Shown here in pieces: positions 63,558-64,000 of a DNA stretch of 64,000 bases. How positions within the stretch are numbered: the first letter of the stretch is position 1; the number at the start of each line of letters is the position of its first letter. Where the stretch lies: the NCBI RefSeq assembly GCF_034479635.1, contig NZ_CP140153.1, forward strand, positions 1,991,501-2,055,500. Direction: 5' to 3'. The notes beneath the pieces are model-generated. The model worked only from the letters and a program-made list of their open reading frames with translations. It had not been told where the DNA came from and did no database searches. Source of the DNA: Guyparkeria halophila (GTDB taxonomy: Bacteria > Pseudomonadota > Gammaproteobacteria > Halothiobacillales > Halothiobacillaceae). The position numbers were made by a program, and so were the translations under genes.

Positions 63558-64000
63558 TCAGACTTCCATCAGCTCTTTTTCTTTATCCGCCACGATCTGG
63601 TCCACCTCGGCGACCCGTTCGTCGGTCACCTTCTGGACGGTGTCCTGACCACGACGTTCCTCGTCCTCGGAAATCTCCTTTTCCTTGAGAAAGCCCTTGA
63701 GGTCGTTGTTGGCGTCCCGACGGATATTGCGGATGGCGATCTTGGCGTTCTCACCCTCGTTGCGCACCACCTTGCCCAGCTCGCGACGACGCTCCTCGGT
63801 GAGCGGCGGCATCGGAATGCGGATCACGGTCCCGGCGCTTGACGGGTTGAGGCCCAGATCGGAGGTCATGATCGCCTTCTCGATCTTGCCCACCATGTCC
63901 TTCTCCCACGGGGTGACCGACAGGGTGCGCGCGTCCTCGGCCGACAGCTTGGCGACCTGGGAAAGCGGCACCTGGCTGCCGTAGTACTCCACGTGGATAT
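63558..64000 (-). CDS. frr: Ribosome recycling factor (5' truncated by window end)
   Basis: Only the C-terminal about 147 residues are inside the window. The frame continues past position 64000 (codons for Ile-His precede [10 protein letters not shown]), and about 38 N-terminal residues are missing relative to the usual 185. [52 protein letters not shown] and [13 protein letters not shown] are diagnostic. RRF splits post-termination ribosomes with EF-G. It heads the visible part of frr-uppS-cdsA-dxr-rseP, the order seen in many proteobacteria. Confidence 0.97.
   Translation of the reverse strand, partial: IHVEYYGSQVPLSQVAKLSAEDARTLSVTPWEKDMVGKIEKAIMTSDLGLNPSSAGTVIRIPMPPLTEERRRELGKVVRNEGENAKIAIRNIRRDANNDLKGFLKEKEISEDEERRGQDTVQKVTDERVAEVDQIVADKEKELMEV

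Overview
The window is chromosomal DNA of a high-GC gammaproteobacterium. Lipid A genes (lpxA, lpxB, lpxD), BamA/Skp and an RsxABCDGE (Rnf-type) complex show a Gram-negative cell. A SoxC-like molybdenum sulfite dehydrogenase with a cytochrome c partner, next to molybdenum-cofactor genes, points to a sulfur-oxidising chemolithotroph. A Halothiobacillus/Guyparkeria-like organism is my inference from gene content only. I see no rRNA, tRNA, CRISPR array, prophage or intact insertion sequence. Genes are packed tightly, many with 1-8 bp stop/start overlaps, and the high GC content produces many long false reading frames antisense to real genes.

Layout. 1-6.2 kb: the 3' part of a dikinase with a phospho-histidine domain followed by a nucleotide-binding domain, two convergent penicillin-binding/beta-lactamase-fold hydrolases, and an ADP/ATP-translocase-like membrane protein. 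6.2-8.5 kb: a slipin/NfeD pair. 8.7-14.6 kb: a divergent molybdoenzyme locus, with moaE-moeA-moaC-moaA on the minus strand and soxC-soxD on the plus strand, separated by a regulatory region rich in a GAACC motif. 14.9-19.7 kb: thrC, then a PDC-sensor membrane protein-nagZ-hpt-mtnP operon (muropeptide, purine and methylthio-nucleoside salvage). 20.1-26.4 kb: a dienelactone hydrolase and the rsxABCDGE electron-transport operon. 26.6-27.7 kb: dnaQ and a YaiI-family gene.

27.8-28.5 kb holds no convincing gene. It is a 656-bp foldback element with perfect 34-bp terminal inverted repeats and about 280-bp arms. Each arm is a string of hairpins, and several hairpins differ in sequence between the arms while keeping their base pairing. 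28.5-39.7 kb: two RND efflux pumps with their adaptor proteins on the minus strand, flanking a YhiN-like flavoprotein and an MgtC/DUF4010 membrane protein. 39.8-46.2 kb: a P-type cation ATPase and an aroC-MFS-methyltransferase-rnhA operon.

46.4-50.5 kb: an acyl-CoA ligase plus PLP-dependent decarboxylase of the type normally found in exosortase-A/exopolysaccharide loci, here without an exosortase, followed by an HD-GYP protein. 50.5-64 kb: the envelope biogenesis block frr-uppS-cdsA-dxr-rseP-bamA-skp-lpxD-fabZ-lpxA on the minus strand. Here fumC follows lpxA, and lpxB lies on the opposite strand, divergent from rnhB, a departure from the usual lpxA-lpxB-rnhB order.

The items most worth follow-up are the foldback element with compensatory hairpins, the GAACC-rich sox/moa control region, the dikinase of plant-glucan-dikinase-like domain order, the isolated exosortase-type ligase/decarboxylase pair, the one-heme SoxD, and the cysteine-bearing insertion in ThrC.
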